From NCBI GenBank assembly GCA_910575075.1, contig CAJTCY010000014.1:1-64000 (forward strand): a stretch of DNA of 64,000 bases. Reading direction: 5' to 3'. The notes under the pieces are model-generated. The model saw only the letters and a program-made list of their open reading frames with translations. It was not told where the DNA came from and made no database searches. This DNA is from Lachnospiraceae bacterium (GTDB lineage: Bacteria; Bacillota; Clostridia; Lachnospirales; Lachnospiraceae). Positions 51,444-64,000 of the stretch are shown piece after piece (the first letter of the stretch is position 1; each line of letters opens with the position of its first letter). A program made the translations under genes and the position numbers.

Positions 51444-53330
51444 TTATTTCTGACTACGATTTCTCTGTTCCAAATAAATCAACAGCACTGAAATATCAGC
51501 AGGAGAAACACCAGAAATTCTGGAAGCCTGTCCTACATTTACAGGTTGATACTGATTTAACTTCTGTTTTGCTTCAATACGCAGACTATTAATCTGATCA
51601 TAATCAAAATCTTCAGGAAGCTTTTTATTTTCCAGTTTCTTAAATTCTTTGACCTGTTTTAACTGCCGCTTAATATATCCATCATATTTTACATTAATAT
51701 TAACCTGTTCAATGACTTCAGGAGCTAATTTTTCCCTTTCAGGATCTATTTCTGCCAAATCTTCATAACAAAGTTCTGGGCGCCTGATCAGCTCTGCTAA
51801 AGTTGTTCCTGTTTTTAAAGGAGCGCTCCCATGCTGCTCCAATAATTTTTGTACAACAGCATTAGCTCCAATACTCACATGTTCTATTCTCTCAATTTCC
51901 TGAGTAATGAGTTTTTCTTTCTCTTCTACCCAACGATATCGTTCTTGACTGATTAATCCTATTTCATATCCTTTTTTTGACAATCTTAAATCTGCATTAT
52001 CCTGTCTTAAAAGTAAACGATATTCCGCTCTTGAAGTCATCATCCGGTAAGGTTCATTATTTTCTTTTGTCACAAGATCGTCAATCAACACTCCAATATA
52101 AGATTCTGATCGATCCAACACCAAAGGCTCTCTCCCCAGCACATACATTGCTGCATTAATGCCTGCTACCAATCCCTGAGCCGCCGCTTCCTCATATCCA
52201 GAACTCCCATTAAACTGTCCTCCTGAAAAAAGACCCTTGATATTCTTAAACTCCAACGTAGGATAAAGCTGTCGCGGATTAATGCAATCGTATTCAATGG
52301 CATAAGCATTTCTTACAATTTTTGCTTCTTCTAAACCTGGAACTGTATGATACATTTGATACTGAACATCTTCTGGGAGAGAACTGGACATTCCTCCCAC
52401 ATACATTTCATTTGTATCTAATCCTTCTGGTTCAATAAATACCTGATGCCTTTCTTTATCCGCAAACTTTACCACTTTATCTTCAATAGATGGACAATAA
52501 CGCGGTCCTGTTCCCTCAATCATTCCAGAATAAAGAGGCGAACGATCCAAATTATCCCGAATAATATTATGAGTATTTTCATTCGTATACGTAAGCCAGC
52601 AGGAAGCCTGATCGATCTGTACCTCTTCTGGATCTGTCGTAAATGAAAACGGTACGACTCTCTGATCTCCTTTCTGTTCCTGCATTTTACTGAAATCAAT
52701 GGAACGGCTGTCTATTCTTGCAGGAGTTCCCGTCTTAAAGCGGAATATTTCTACAGAATTATCCTTTAAGGACTGTGACAAATGATTTGCCGGCTGCAGT
52801 CCATTAGGTCCTGTATAATTTATAACATCTCCATAAAGACACCTTGCTTTTAGATAAGTACCAGTACAAAGTATCACTGCTTTACTATGATAAGATGCTC
52901 CAGAAAAAGTTTTTACTCCTAAAATTATACCATCTTCTACAATAAGATCTGTAACTTCTGCCTGGCGAACCGTAAGATGATCCGTATTTTCTAAAGTCCT
53001 GCGCATTTCTTTGCTATATTCTGCTTTATCTGCCTGTGCCCGAAGAGAATGAACTGCCGGACCTTTAGAAATATTTAACATTTTCGATTGTATAAAAGTT
53101 TTATCTATATTGATTCCCATCTGCCCGCCCAGAGCATCAATTTCACGTACTAAATGTCCTTTAGAGCTTCCGCCAATATTAGGATTGCATGGCATCAATG
53201 CGATACTTTCAATACTAACCGTAAATACAATCGTATTTAAACCTAATCTTGCACAGGCAAGCGCCGCTTCACATCCTGCATGTCCTGCACCAACCACACA
53301 GACATCATAATTTTCTGTCATACAAGGCAT
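51444..53330 (-). CDS. mnmG: tRNA uridine-5-carboxymethylaminomethyl modification enzyme MnmG
   Basis: A 628-aa FAD-dependent GidA/MnmG: FAD-binding [20 protein letters not shown], signature [40 protein letters not shown] and the C-terminal [20 protein letters not shown]. With MnmE it modifies the tRNA wobble uridine. Start at 53330 is set by GGAGG about 7 bases upstream, although an ATG nine bases later is also possible. Confidence 0.97.
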   Translation of the reverse strand: MPCMTENYDVCVVGAGHAGCEAALACARLGLNTIVFTVSIESIALMPCNPNIGGSSKGHLVREIDALGGQMGINIDKTFIQSKMLNISKGPAVHSLRAQADKAEYSKEMRRTLENTDHLTVRQAEVTDLIVEDGIILGVKTFSGASYHSKAVILCTGTYLKARCLYGDVINYTGPNGLQPANHLSQSLKDNSVEIFRFKTGTPARIDSRSIDFSKMQEQKGDQRVVPFSFTTDPEEVQIDQASCWLTYTNENTHNIIRDNLDRSPLYSGMIEGTGPRYCPSIEDKVVKFADKERHQVFIEPEGLDTNEMYVGGMSSSLPEDVQYQMYHTVPGLEEAKIVRNAYAIEYDCINPRQLYPTLEFKNIKGLFSGGQFNGSSGYEEAAAQGLVAGINAAMYVLGREPLVLDRSESYIGVLIDDLVTKENNEPYRMMTSRAEYRLLLRQDNADLRLSKKGYEIGLISQERYRWVEEKEKLITQEIERIEHVSIGANAVVQKLLEQHGSAPLKTGTTLAELIRRPELCYEDLAEIDPEREKLAPEVIEQVNINVKYDGYIKRQLKQVKEFKKLENKKLPEDFDYDQINSLRIEAKQKLNQYQPVNVGQASRISGVSPADISVLLIYLEQRNRSQK

Positions 53331-53365
53331 AGAAAGTCCTCCCTCTAAAAAATTAAATATAAATA

Positions 53366-54757
53366 TTATTTTCCCATACAGAATTTAGAAAATATCTCAT
53401 TTACCAGATCTTCCCCTACTGTCTCTCCTGTAATATTTCCTAACTCCTCATAAGCACTCATCAAATCAATTGAATAGAAATCCTCCGGCATCTGATTTTC
53501 GATGCTATGCTGTACTAAATGCAAACTTTTCAATGCAGATTGAAGCGAAGCTTTTTGTCTCACATTAGAAATAAATATTTCATCATTAAATATTAACTCT
53601 CCTGAAAAAAACATGTTTTTAATTATTTTCTGCAGTTGCTCAATTCCAATATGTTCTTTTACAGATATGGATACAACAGGAGATGATAGATTTTTTTCTG
53701 TCAGTTTTTTCTTCATATCTTCTTCGGTAATTTTCTGTTCTAAATCACATTTATTTAATAAAACAATGGCTTTCCTATCTGTCAGGTATCTTAAAATATC
53801 TTCATCGTTTTCATTTAGTTTTCGTGAAGAATCTGCTATATAAATAATTAAATCAGCATTAGATAAATATTTTTTTGTTCTGTCAACACCTAATTTTTCT
53901 ACTAGATCTTTCGTATCTCGAATACCTGCTGTATCTACAATATTTAAAGTAATCCCATCCAGATTAATCTGCTCTTCCACAGCATCCCTTGTAGTTCCTT
54001 CAATATCAGTAACAATAGATCTTTCCTTTCCTACAAGCACATTCATAAGAGAAGATTTACCCGCATTTGGTTTTCCTACAATTACGGTATTGATACCCTC
54101 CTTCAGCAATTCTCCATTCTCTGATCTTTGCAAAATAGTTTCAATCTGTGAAGAAATATTCATTATAATTTTATTTAACTTATTTTCATATCCTTCGATA
54201 GAAATATTCTCCGGATCATCCAGTGCAGATTCTATAAAAGCAATCTCATGAATAATCTCCTTTCTCATTTTTTTTACGGCATCTTTCATTCTTCCCTGAA
54301 GGTGATTAATAGAAGAATCTAATGCAAAATTATTTTTTGCATTTATAAGGTCCATTACGGATTCTGCCTGAGATAAATCAATCCTTCCATTTAAAAAAGC
54401 GCGTTTTGTAAATTCTCCCGGCTCTGCCGGTCTTGCTCCATACTTTATTACTGTCTCTAAAATACGTTTCATAACCAGGGTTCCGCCATGACAGTCTATC
54501 TCCACCGTATCTTCCGCAGTATAACTGCCAGGAGCTTTCATAAGCAATACAATTACCTCATCTATCACCTGATCCCCATCTAATATATATCCATAATGCA
54601 GTGTATTTGCCGGCATTTTTGACAACGTCTTTTTTCCATTTTTTGAACGATAAATTCGATCAATAACAGCGAATGATTCTTCCCCGCTTATTCTCACAAT
54701 TCCAATCCCAGAATTTGTCATTGCCGTAGCTATTGCTGCAATGGTATCTCCTTTCAA
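53366..54757 (-). CDS. mnmE: tRNA modification GTPase MnmE
   Basis: A 463-aa GTPase: N-terminal TrmE folate-binding domain ([20 protein letters not shown]), G domain with [20 protein letters not shown] and LNKCD, and the C-terminal CMGK (C-x-G-K). The start codon is TTG at 54757 with GGAGG well placed. It belongs to the minus-strand origin operon between khpB and mnmG. Confidence 0.97.
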   Translation of the reverse strand: MKGDTIAAIATAMTNSGIGIVRISGEESFAVIDRIYRSKNGKKTLSKMPANTLHYGYILDGDQVIDEVIVLLMKAPGSYTAEDTVEIDCHGGTLVMKRILETVIKYGARPAEPGEFTKRAFLNGRIDLSQAESVMDLINAKNNFALDSSINHLQGRMKDAVKKMRKEIIHEIAFIESALDDPENISIEGYENKLNKIIMNISSQIETILQRSENGELLKEGINTVIVGKPNAGKSSLMNVLVGKERSIVTDIEGTTRDAVEEQINLDGITLNIVDTAGIRDTKDLVEKLGVDRTKKYLSNADLIIYIADSSRKLNENDEDILRYLTDRKAIVLLNKCDLEQKITEEDMKKKLTEKNLSSPVVSISVKEHIGIEQLQKIIKNMFFSGELIFNDEIFISNVRQKASLQSALKSLHLVQHSIENQMPEDFYSIDLMSAYEELGNITGETVGEDLVNEIFSKFCMGK

Positions 54758-54785
54758 TCTGCATACCTCCTAACCTGAAAGGTAA

Positions 54786-54830
54786 AACAAGGCTTCCTCA
54801 TAGCAGTTTGCATTTTGAGAAAGCCTTGTT
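54786..54830. terminator. Long hairpin between khpB and mnmE
   Basis: AACAAGGCTTCCTCA (54786-54800) pairs with TGAGAAAGCCTTGTT (54816-54830) with one mismatch. The T-tract is short on the minus strand (TTTTACC), so it may be a partial terminator or an mRNA-processing hairpin within the operon. Confidence 0.5.
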
Positions 54831-54840
54831 ATTTATAAAT

Positions 54841-55467
54841 TTAATTCTTCTTTAAAGTAACCACCACGTGTCTGTAAGGTTCTTCCCCTTCGCTATGGGT
54901 ACTCACATATTTATCATTTTGAAGAGCAGAATGAATCACACGTCTTTCAAATGGATTCATTGGTTCTAAGGATACCGGACGCTTTGTTCTCTTAACCTTA
55001 TAAGCAATATTTTTTGCAAGGTTTTCCAAAGTATCTTTCCTTCTTTTTCTGTAGTCCTCCGTATCTATTTTAACTTTTACAAATTCATTTACCTGTTTTC
55101 CCAACGCAAGATTTGTAAGATATTGTAATGAATCCAGGGTTTGTCCGCGTTTTCCAATCAAAACACCCATATCATCACCCTTCAATTCTACATCAACGTT
55201 TTTCTCATCTTCACTCACTTTAACGCTGATCTCCACATCCATTTTCATTGCCTGAAATACATCATTCAGAAAATGAAAAACAAAATCTTTTATCGTAAAT
55301 TTTTTCCATATTCTAACAACAGCGGGTTTACTACCGATTCCTAAAAATCCAGTACTTCCCTTCTCAATTATCTCTGTCTCGATTTTATCACTGGTAGTTC
55401 CAAGCTTAATCAGGCCTTCTGTAATGGCATCATCTACCGTTTTTGCTGTTACTTCAATATAATCCAT
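54841..55467 (-). CDS. khpB: RNA-binding protein KhpB (Jag/EloR)
   Basis: A 208-aa protein: Jag-N domain (EVTAKTVDDAITEGLIKLGT), KH domain (about 85-150, GVLIGKRGQTLDSLQYLTNL), and R3H domain (about 155-205, LEPMNPFERRVIHSALQNDK). It binds RNA and links to cell elongation in Firmicutes. It lies just downstream of yidC, 20 bases away. Confidence 0.94.
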   Translation of the reverse strand: MDYIEVTAKTVDDAITEGLIKLGTTSDKIETEIIEKGSTGFLGIGSKPAVVRIWKKFTIKDFVFHFLNDVFQAMKMDVEISVKVSEDEKNVDVELKGDDMGVLIGKRGQTLDSLQYLTNLALGKQVNEFVKVKIDTEDYRKRRKDTLENLAKNIAYKVKRTKRPVSLEPMNPFERRVIHSALQNDKYVSTHSEGEEPYRHVVVTLKKN

Positions 55468-55487
55468 TCCAATTCCCCCTGTTCCTG

Positions 55488-56744
55488 TTACTTGTTATTT
55501 CGTTCGTTAAATTCCTTTACCATATTTGCCTTCTCCAAAAGACTTCCTTTTTTTGCGGTTTTTGCAAATTCAGCAGCTTTCTGAAGTTTCTCTTCCTTTT
55601 CTTTGGAGCTGACATATTCTGTTTTTCTGGTATTAATCCTGGCAGCATTGGAAATCTGATTTTCTCTAATACCCTGTTTTTCCTTCTTCTTTTTTGCCTT
55701 TTCTTTATTTTTCTCTATAATAGCTTCCAAATCCATATTTTTCATATGACGGTTTAGAACTACCTGCTGAATAGAACGAATTACAGAACCTGCAATCCAG
55801 TAAATACCTGCACCTACCGGAACAGAAAATACCATCACCAGAGAAAACAAAGGCATCATGGTATTCATAGTTTTCATCTGTTTTGCCATGGCATCATTTT
55901 CACCCACGGCATTATTATTAGACATTAACTTAATATTTAGAACCTGCGTCAGATAAGAAATCAAAGGAACCAGAAGCGCACCTATAATAAGAATGAAATC
56001 CTTCTCGTTCCAACCGCTGGATATCAAATTTACTGGAGAGTTTGCAATATTAATTCCAAATAAATTATTCAAATGTGAAACAGTCGCTTCGGTTGAACTA
56101 ATGATATCTGACAGACCGCCGAAATTATCACGCAGCACATCCCATCCATGACTGGGCATAGCGTAAAGTACATCTATAATAGAATTTGAAGTTGCTGCTG
56201 CTGAATCAAAATTTAATTTAATACCGCCTGTTCCGGAATCTTTCAGCACGGTTTCCATAATTTTCTGGAAACCATCTACATTTATAATTTTATCAACCAA
56301 AGGTGTATATACTGCCTTTACACTACTTACATATGCAGGAACATTACGTACAACCTGGTACATGGCAATAAAAATCGGAAAATTAATCAAAAGCTGCAGA
56401 CAGCTTCCCATGGTTGAAACCCCATATTTTTCATAAACCATCTGCGTTTCTTCATTCATTTTCTGCATAGACGCCTGGTCTTTTTTATCTTTATATTTTT
56501 CTCTGATTACATTGATTTCCGGCTGCATTTCCTGCTGAAGCCTGGAAAACTTCTGCTGTTTATAAGTCAATGGCGTCATCAAAATATATATAATGATAGT
56601 AAATAATACAATGCATAACGCAATATTCTGAATGCCAAATACATCATTCAAAAACATATACAGGCTATTCATAATATAGCCGATAAGCCTGGCAATAGGC
56701 CCTACGATCCTGCCTGAATACTGTGTCAAAATAATTCCTGTCAA
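55488..56744 (-). CDS. yidC: Membrane protein insertase YidC
   Basis: A 418-aa YidC/Oxa1 insertase with five or so membrane helices: IALCIVLFTIIIYILMTPLT, the conserved hydrophilic loop QQKFSRLQQEMQPEINVIRE, and NFPIFIAMYQVVRNVPAYVS. A large extracytoplasmic insertion (about 150-260) and a long Lys/Glu-rich cytoplasmic tail follow, typical for Clostridia. The start is TTG at 56744 with GGAGG about 9 bases upstream. Confidence 0.94.
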   Translation of the reverse strand: MTGIILTQYSGRIVGPIARLIGYIMNSLYMFLNDVFGIQNIALCIVLFTIIIYILMTPLTYKQQKFSRLQQEMQPEINVIREKYKDKKDQASMQKMNEETQMVYEKYGVSTMGSCLQLLINFPIFIAMYQVVRNVPAYVSSVKAVYTPLVDKIINVDGFQKIMETVLKDSGTGGIKLNFDSAAATSNSIIDVLYAMPSHGWDVLRDNFGGLSDIISSTEATVSHLNNLFGINIANSPVNLISSGWNEKDFILIIGALLVPLISYLTQVLNIKLMSNNNAVGENDAMAKQMKTMNTMMPLFSLVMVFSVPVGAGIYWIAGSVIRSIQQVVLNRHMKNMDLEAIIEKNKEKAKKKKEKQGIRENQISNAARINTRKTEYVSSKEKEEKLQKAAEFAKTAKKGSLLEKANMVKEFNERNNK

Positions 56745-56762
56745 TTTGATAAACCTCCTAAA

Positions 56763-56972
56763 TTATGGAACCGGATCATATCCACCTTTTGAAAATGGAT
56801 TACATCTCAAAATCCGCCATCCTGCTAACAGAGATCCTTTCAATGCCCCATACTTCTCGATTGCCTCCAGCCCGTATGTGGAACAGGTAGGATAATAAGG
56901 ACATTTCGTCGTCTTATAAGGTGACAAATATTTTCTATACAGCTTAATAAAAGCAATTAATATTCTTTTCAA
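56763..56972 (-). CDS. yidD: Membrane protein insertion efficiency factor YidD
   Basis: A 69-aa Yid[41 protein letters not shown] and [13 protein letters not shown]. The paired cysteines and the P-T-C-S-x-Y motif define the family. It lies between rnpA and yidC. Confidence 0.96.
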   Translation of the reverse strand: MKRILIAFIKLYRKYLSPYKTTKCPYYPTCSTYGLEAIEKYGALKGSLLAGWRILRCNPFSKGGYDPVP

Positions 56973-57002
56973 AACATTCCATCTTCTTTACTTATTCTAA
57001 TT

Positions 57003-57350
57003 TCATGTAACTTTGTTTTTCAAAATATGATGAAGATTCCCAAGATGCAGGATTGCTTTCTCTGTATCATGATAAGAGACATTTTTTGCTGAAACTCTTG
57101 CTATCACTACAATATCCAAACCACTATTGAACATTTCTTCCTGCAGTCTGTATGATTCTCTTACTAATCTGGTTATATGATGTCTTATAACGCTGTTTCC
57201 TACTTTTTTACTGACTGATATTCCTAATCTGTTTCTTCCCAGATTGTTTTTCAGAACGTACATAACAAAAAAACGGTTTGCATAAGACTTACCGTTCTTA
57301 TATACGTTCTGAAAATAACTATTTTTCTTCAACGATTCTGAAAATCTCAT
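57003..57350 (-). CDS. rnpA: Ribonuclease P protein component
   Basis: A 115-aa RnpA: N-terminal SLKKNSYFQNVYKNGKSYAN, and the RNA-binding RNRLGISVSKKVGNSVIRHH with RLVRESYR. It assists RNase P RNA in tRNA 5' maturation. It is downstream of rpmH; a small hairpin CCACA/TGTGG (57401-57415) between them may adjust expression. Confidence 0.96.
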   Translation of the reverse strand: MRFSESLKKNSYFQNVYKNGKSYANRFFVMYVLKNNLGRNRLGISVSKKVGNSVIRHHITRLVRESYRLQEEMFNSGLDIVVIARVSAKNVSYHDTEKAILHLGNLHHILKNKVT

Positions 57351-57416
57351 ATAAACTTTTCCTATACGCCTTCATAATAACTGAATCTTAAGAAGAAAGA
57401 CCACAAATCCTGTGGC

Positions 57417-57551
57417 CTAAGCTGATAATTTTTTTCTTCCTTTTAATCTTCTTGCAGCTAAAACTTTTCTTCCACCTTTGCTGCTCATTCTCTTTCTGAA
57501 TCCGTGAACTTTGGATCTCGATCTTTTTTTTGGCTGAAATGTCATTTTCAT
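57417..57551 (-). CDS. rpmH: 50S ribosomal protein L34
   Basis: A 44-aa, very basic protein reading [20 protein letters not shown] and ending LKGRKKLSA, the L34 pattern (T-x-Q-P-K-x-R-x-R-x-x-x-H-G-F). Start at 57551 with GGAGGTGG upstream. First gene of the minus-strand origin operon, with a strong promoter at 57591-57618. Confidence 0.97.
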   Translation of the reverse strand: MKMTFQPKKRSRSKVHGFRKRMSSKGGRKVLAARRLKGRKKLSA

Positions 57552-57590
57552 GGGTATCCACCTCCTCTGCGCTAAAAAACATCATGTTTT

Positions 57591-57618
57591 ATTATACCAA
57601 AAAATCAAGTTAAGTCAA
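57591..57618 (-). promoter_or_regulatory. Promoter of the rpmH operon
   Basis: On the minus strand: -35 TTGACT (57613-57618), 16-bp spacer, -10 TATAAT (57591-57596). Confidence 0.8.
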
Positions 57619-57660
57619 GCTTTTTGCCATATTTTTAATAATGAAAGCTCTATTCCACCC

Positions 57661-57987
57661 TTTTTCACAGAAAATCCACATCCATTTCCACAATGTTGAT
57701 ATTTTCTTGATAAAAAAATTTCGGATTTTCTTATTATTTTTACTTTCCACACAATTCACAAAACTATATATTAATAAGGAAGAAACAAAACTTTTCCACA
57801 AGTTATCCACATTATCCACTATTGAATAAAGTTATCAAGATAATGTGGATAACTTGTGGAAAAGTTTTTAATATTTATACCTCAATCACCCTGGTTCGTT
57901 TAAAATTCATGATAATCTCAGTAAATTTTATATTGTAGATATGTTTATAACATATTTCTCTAAAAAATCCACAATTATAAAAATTTA
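57661..57987. other. Replication origin region upstream of dnaA (oriC)
   Basis: Exact DnaA boxes are TTATCCACA at 57803-57811 (plus) and its complement TGTGGATAA at 57844-57852. Near-matches are TTTTTCACA (57661), ATTTCCACA (57684), TTTTCCACA (57792), TTATCCACT (57812) and TGTGGAAAA (57855). A perfect 29-bp inverted repeat (57787-57815 with 57840-57868) holds the core boxes around a 24-base centre. The AT-rich stretch from about 57900 to 57990 is a candidate unwinding element. Confidence 0.85.
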
Positions 57988-58016
57988 TTGATTATTTAAA
58001 GGATTTGCGTTATTAT
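57988..58016 (+). promoter_or_regulatory. Promoter of dnaA
   Basis: -35 TTGATT (57988-57993), 17-bp spacer, -10 TATTAT (58011-58016). It lies downstream of the DnaA boxes, allowing autoregulation. Confidence 0.65.
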
Positions 58017-58093
58017 AGATTATGGAAGACTATGAATAACATAGGAAGTTATACCTTATCAACGGACAAAAGGCATTTTACTTGGAGAAACAT

Positions 58094-59446
58094 ATGGAAC
58101 TTATTTTAAAAAAATGGGAAGAAATACTCAGAACTGTAAAAGAAGAACACGAACTTACAGACGTTTCTTTTAATACCTGGCTGAAACCATTAAGCGTATA
58201 TAATGTGGAAAATTCAAAGCTTTATATCATGGTTCCATCTGAACATCAGATGGCATTAAATTATATTGCTAAAAAATATGCAATTCCTATTAGGGTAGCA
58301 ATTGCAGAAATCACAGGTGAAGACTACGAAATTGAATTTATTCTTCAGGAACAGACAGAGAAATTTAAACCTTTTAAAAGTAAAAATCCTGAATTTATGG
58401 CAGGTTCCGAGAATACAAATTTAAACCCTAACTACACCTTTGATACATTTGTAGTAGGCAAAAATAATAAATTTGCCCATGCTGCCAGCCTTGCTGTTTC
58501 AGAGTCACCGGGAGAGGTATACAATCCTCTTTATATTTATGGAGGCCCAGGATTAGGAAAAACCCATTTAATGCAGTCCATAGGACACTTTATTCTTCAA
58601 CAGAAACCAGATAAAAAAGTTCTGTATGTCACCTCTGAAGAATTTACCAATGAAGTCATTGACTCGATCCGTAACGGTAATGCTTCCGCCATGACAAAAC
58701 TCAGGGAAAAATATCGTACTGTAGATGTTCTTATGATTGATGACGTACAGTTTATTATTGGTAAAGAAAGTACACAGGAGGAATTTTTCCATACATTTAA
58801 CGTACTTCATTCTGCCGGAAAACAGATCATTCTTTCTTCTGATAAACCGCCAAAAGAAATGGAAACATTAGAAGAACGCATTCGTTCTCGTTTTGAATGG
58901 GGGCTGCTCGCAGATGTAGGTTACCCTGATTATGAAACTCGAATGGCTATTCTGCGCCGTAAAGAAGAAATGGATGGATTCCAGCTGGATGATGAAATAT
59001 TAGATTATATTGCAACAAATATAAAATCTAACATCCGTGAACTGGAAGGCGCTCTAAATAAACTGCTTGCCTTTTCTAATCTTGAACATACGGAAATTAC
59101 CATGGATGTGGCCGTGCAAGAACTTCAAAATATAATTTCACCAGACAAGCCCAGGGAAATTACACCACAGCTTGTTATAGAAATCGTTGCGGAACATTTC
59201 AATATTTCCACAGATCAGATGATCTCTAAAACCAGAAGCAATGATATAGCAAAACCGCGGCAGATCGCTATGTATCTATGTAAGAATATGACATCTACGC
59301 CTCTTGATACAATCGGCGCACTGCTGGGAGGAAGAGATCACTCCACGATTATTTATGGTATCCGAAAAGTCACCTCAGAATATGACAAAGACGAAAACTT
59401 CCATTATCTGATCGAAACGATTAAAAAGAAGATTAACCCTAATTAA
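58094..59446 (+). CDS. dnaA: Chromosomal replication initiator DnaA
   Basis: A 450-aa DnaA: domain I (about 1-85, SFNTWLKPLSVYNVENSKLY), linker, AAA+ domain III (YTFDTFVVGKNNKFAHAASL, Walker A GGPGLGKTHL, Walker B VLMIDDVQFI), and DNA-binding domain IV (SNDIAKPRQIAMYLCKNMTS, GGRDHSTIIYG). The start at 58094 is set by GGAGA at 58084-58088; an in-frame TTG lies at 58082. Confidence 0.98.
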   Translation: MELILKKWEEILRTVKEEHELTDVSFNTWLKPLSVYNVENSKLYIMVPSEHQMALNYIAKKYAIPIRVAIAEITGEDYEIEFILQEQTEKFKPFKSKNPEFMAGSENTNLNPNYTFDTFVVGKNNKFAHAASLAVSESPGEVYNPLYIYGGPGLGKTHLMQSIGHFILQQKPDKKVLYVTSEEFTNEVIDSIRNGNASAMTKLREKYRTVDVLMIDDVQFIIGKESTQEEFFHTFNVLHSAGKQIILSSDKPPKEMETLEERIRSRFEWGLLADVGYPDYETRMAILRRKEEMDGFQLDDEILDYIATNIKSNIRELEGALNKLLAFSNLEHTEITMDVAVQELQNIISPDKPREITPQLVIEIVAEHFNISTDQMISKTRSNDIAKPRQIAMYLCKNMTSTPLDTIGALLGGRDHSTIIYGIRKVTSEYDKDENFHYLIETIKKKINPN

Positions 59447-59458
59447 ACCAGGCTGAAG

Positions 59459-59564
59459 TTATTCACAGTCTGTCCCGTAAATTTCAAGATGAAATCCACA
59501 TGGTTATACATAAGCATAAAGAAGCCAAAACCACACAGATTAAGGCTTTCAGGACTTATTCACA
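59459..59564 (+). other. DnaA boxes between dnaA and dnaN
   Basis: Two TTATTCACA sequences at 59459-59467 and 59556-59564 match the DnaA box (TTATNCACA). With the cluster upstream of dnaA they give the bipartite origin known from Bacillus. The 198-base gap shows no gene. Confidence 0.7.
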
Positions 59565-59644
59565 TATAAACATGCCCTATGATGACGAATATGAATCTCT
59601 TATCATTAATATTTGTTTAAGCTCAGGAAGGAGACAGTTACAGC

Positions 59645-60769
59645 ATGAAAATCATATGCCAGAAATCGGATCTTTTGCACGGAGTAAATATTGTGTCAAA
59701 AGCAGTACCCTCCAGAACCACCATGGCGATCCTGGAGTGTATCTTAATTGATGCCTCAGATGCATCTACAAAAGATGAACTTAAACTAACAGCAAATGAC
59801 ATGGAACTGGGAATTGAAACCAGAATAGAAGGAACAATTATCGAACGAGGAAGTATTGCATTAGATGCAAAGATCTTTTCTGAAATAGTAAGAAAACTTC
59901 CCGACAGTGATGTAACGATTGAAACAGATGAATCTTTTAAAACAGTCATCACATGTGAAAAAGCAAAATTCAATATTATTGGAAAATCTGGAGAAGATTT
60001 CTCTTATCTTCCTTATATTGAAAGAAATCAGCCTGTTGTACTCTCACAGTTTACATTAAAGGAAGTAATCAGACAGACAATTTTTTCTATATCAGACAGT
60101 GATAACAATAAACTGATGACAGGAGAGTTATTTGAAATTAATGAAAATAAATTAAAAGTAGTTTCTCTGGATGGTCATCGTATTTCTATACGTAATATAG
60201 AATTAAAAGAAGTATATGAGGATCAAAAAGTTGTGGTCCCCGGAAAGACACTTCAGGAAGTAAGCAAAATTCTGCCTGGAGATGCCAATGAATTTGTTGA
60301 CATGTTTTTTACAGATAATCATATTGTATTTGAATTTGAAAGAACGACGGTGGTTTCCCGTCTGATAGAAGGAGAATATTTTAAGATTGAACAGATGCTG
60401 TCTTCTGATTATGAGACCAAAATAAAAATCAATAAAAGAGAATTGCTGGACTGTATTGACCGTGCCACTCTTCTGGTAAAAGAAGGGGAAAAGAAACCGA
60501 TTATTATGAATGTAACAGAAGGAAATATGGAACTGAAGATTAATTCTTTTATTGGTTCTATGAATGAGGATATTGATATTCAAAAAGAAGGCAAGGATAT
60601 CATGATTGGATTCAACCCCAAATTTTTTATTGACGCACTGCGTGTTATTGATGAAGAAGAAGTGGTATTGTATATGGTTAATCCCAAAGCGCCTTGTTTT
60701 ATCAAGGATGACGATGAGAAATTTATTTATCTCATTCTTCCCGTAAATTTTAATGCAGCAACAAATTAA
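59645..60769 (+). CDS. dnaN: DNA polymerase III subunit beta (sliding clamp)
   Basis: A 374-aa clamp with three repeated domains; start MKIICQKSDLLHGVNIVSKA, and PSRTTMAILECILIDA, LDGHRISIRNIELK and the C-terminal VNPKAPCFIKDDDEKFIYLI LPVNF in the family pattern. Start at 59645 with AAGGAG about 11 bases upstream. Leads the dnaN-rlbA-recF-gyrB series. Confidence 0.97.
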   Translation: MKIICQKSDLLHGVNIVSKAVPSRTTMAILECILIDASDASTKDELKLTANDMELGIETRIEGTIIERGSIALDAKIFSEIVRKLPDSDVTIETDESFKTVITCEKAKFNIIGKSGEDFSYLPYIERNQPVVLSQFTLKEVIRQTIFSISDSDNNKLMTGELFEINENKLKVVSLDGHRISIRNIELKEVYEDQKVVVPGKTLQEVSKILPGDANEFVDMFFTDNHIVFEFERTTVVSRLIEGEYFKIEQMLSSDYETKIKINKRELLDCIDRATLLVKEGEKKPIIMNVTEGNMELKINSFIGSMNEDIDIQKEGKDIMIGFNPKFFIDALRVIDEEEVVLYMVNPKAPCFIKDDDEKFIYLILPVNFNAATN

Positions 60770-60804
60770 TTTCATCATAGATGTATTCGGGAGAGGTGTG
60801 GACT

Positions 60805-61010
60805 TTGCAGGAAATTAAACTGAAAGATGAATATATTAAGCTTGGTCAGGCTTTGAAAGCAGCTAATTTAGTTGAATCTGGAGTTATGGCTAAAATGGTG
60901 ATTAAAGATGGGCTTGTGAAAGTCAACAGCAGAGTGGAAACTCAGCGAGGTAAAAAATTAGTAGATGGAGATGTTGTTTCCTTTGATGGGGAGACAATTA
61001 TAATCATTAA

Positions 61011-61014
<4 letters not shown>
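60805..61014 (+). CDS. rlbA: S4-domain RNA-binding protein (YaaA/RlbA)
   Basis: A 69-aa S4-like protein: EIKLKDEYIKLGQALKAANL, then VESGVMAKMVIKDGLVKVN and a final strand FDGETIIIIK. It always sits between dnaN and recF in Firmicutes. Start chosen as TTG at 60805 because GAGAGGTG (60791-60798) is well spaced; the ATG at 60781 has no site. It overlaps recF by four bases (ATGA). Confidence 0.9.

Positions 61015-64000
<2,986 letters not shown>

Noticed and set aside
57720-57829. Small proteins over the origin (57610-57829 minus, 57641-57829 plus)
   Set aside because: Low-complexity frames over the DnaA-box region with no ribosome site.

Overview
The window comes from a low-GC, spore-forming-type Firmicute, most likely a Lachnospiraceae gut anaerobe (Blautia/Ruminococcus-like). 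This is inferred from gene content: spmA/spmB, Soj/Spo0J, KhpB, DUF3881, DUF4446 and a Clostridia-type origin. No species is claimed. The right end is the chromosomal replication origin. On the minus strand run rpmH-rnpA-yidD-yidC-khpB-mnmE-mnmG-rsmG, then parA-parB-DUF4446 with two parS sites. On the plus strand run dnaA-dnaN-rlbA-recF-gyrB, with gyrB cut by the window edge a few codons before its end. DnaA boxes lie upstream of dnaA, inside a perfect 29-bp inverted repeat, and again between dnaA and dnaN.

The left 14 kb is an accessory island that is visibly GC-richer than the core. It lies between a decayed partial copy of spmA (199-394) and the intact spmA (14120). It starts with a LysR regulator and a MerR-like regulator. 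It then carries eight flavodoxin-like domains in six genes or gene remnants, every one behind a signal peptide or lipobox: a 911-aa protein with three flavodoxin domains and a cyclophilin-like domain, a flavodoxin lipoprotein, a BIG2-flavodoxin protein, a SUMF1-flavodoxin fusion broken by one in-frame TAG, and two deleted remnants. An ApbE (flavin transferase) remnant, a DUF3737 beta-helix protein, a DUF4405 fragment, a MATE exporter, an aldo/keto reductase and a carboxymuconolactone-decarboxylase/cupin protein accompany them. Two promoters share a 14-bp sequence exactly at the -35 region, and two genes share a roughly 76-nt leader that can fold. Together they look like a LysR-controlled extracytoplasmic flavin/redox or electrophile-response system that is decaying by deletion and nonsense mutation. 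That function is inference.

From 14 to 38 kb are spmAB, a frameshifted Na+/alanine symporter in an operon with an AbiEi-like antitoxin and an unrecognised partner, a second MATE transporter, a D,D-carboxypeptidase, trmB, tRNA-Lys, a secreted nuclease pair, thyX, a nitroreductase with an orphan operator, deoD, a Crp/Fnr regulator, a two-component system with an ABC exporter, tRNA-Arg and DUF3881. From 38.4 to 44.6 kb is a single 2059-aa secreted GH43-type glycosidase with LamG, BIG2 and FIVAR modules. A DegS/DegU-like pair and a membrane-anchored alpha/beta hydrolase sit between parA and rsmG.
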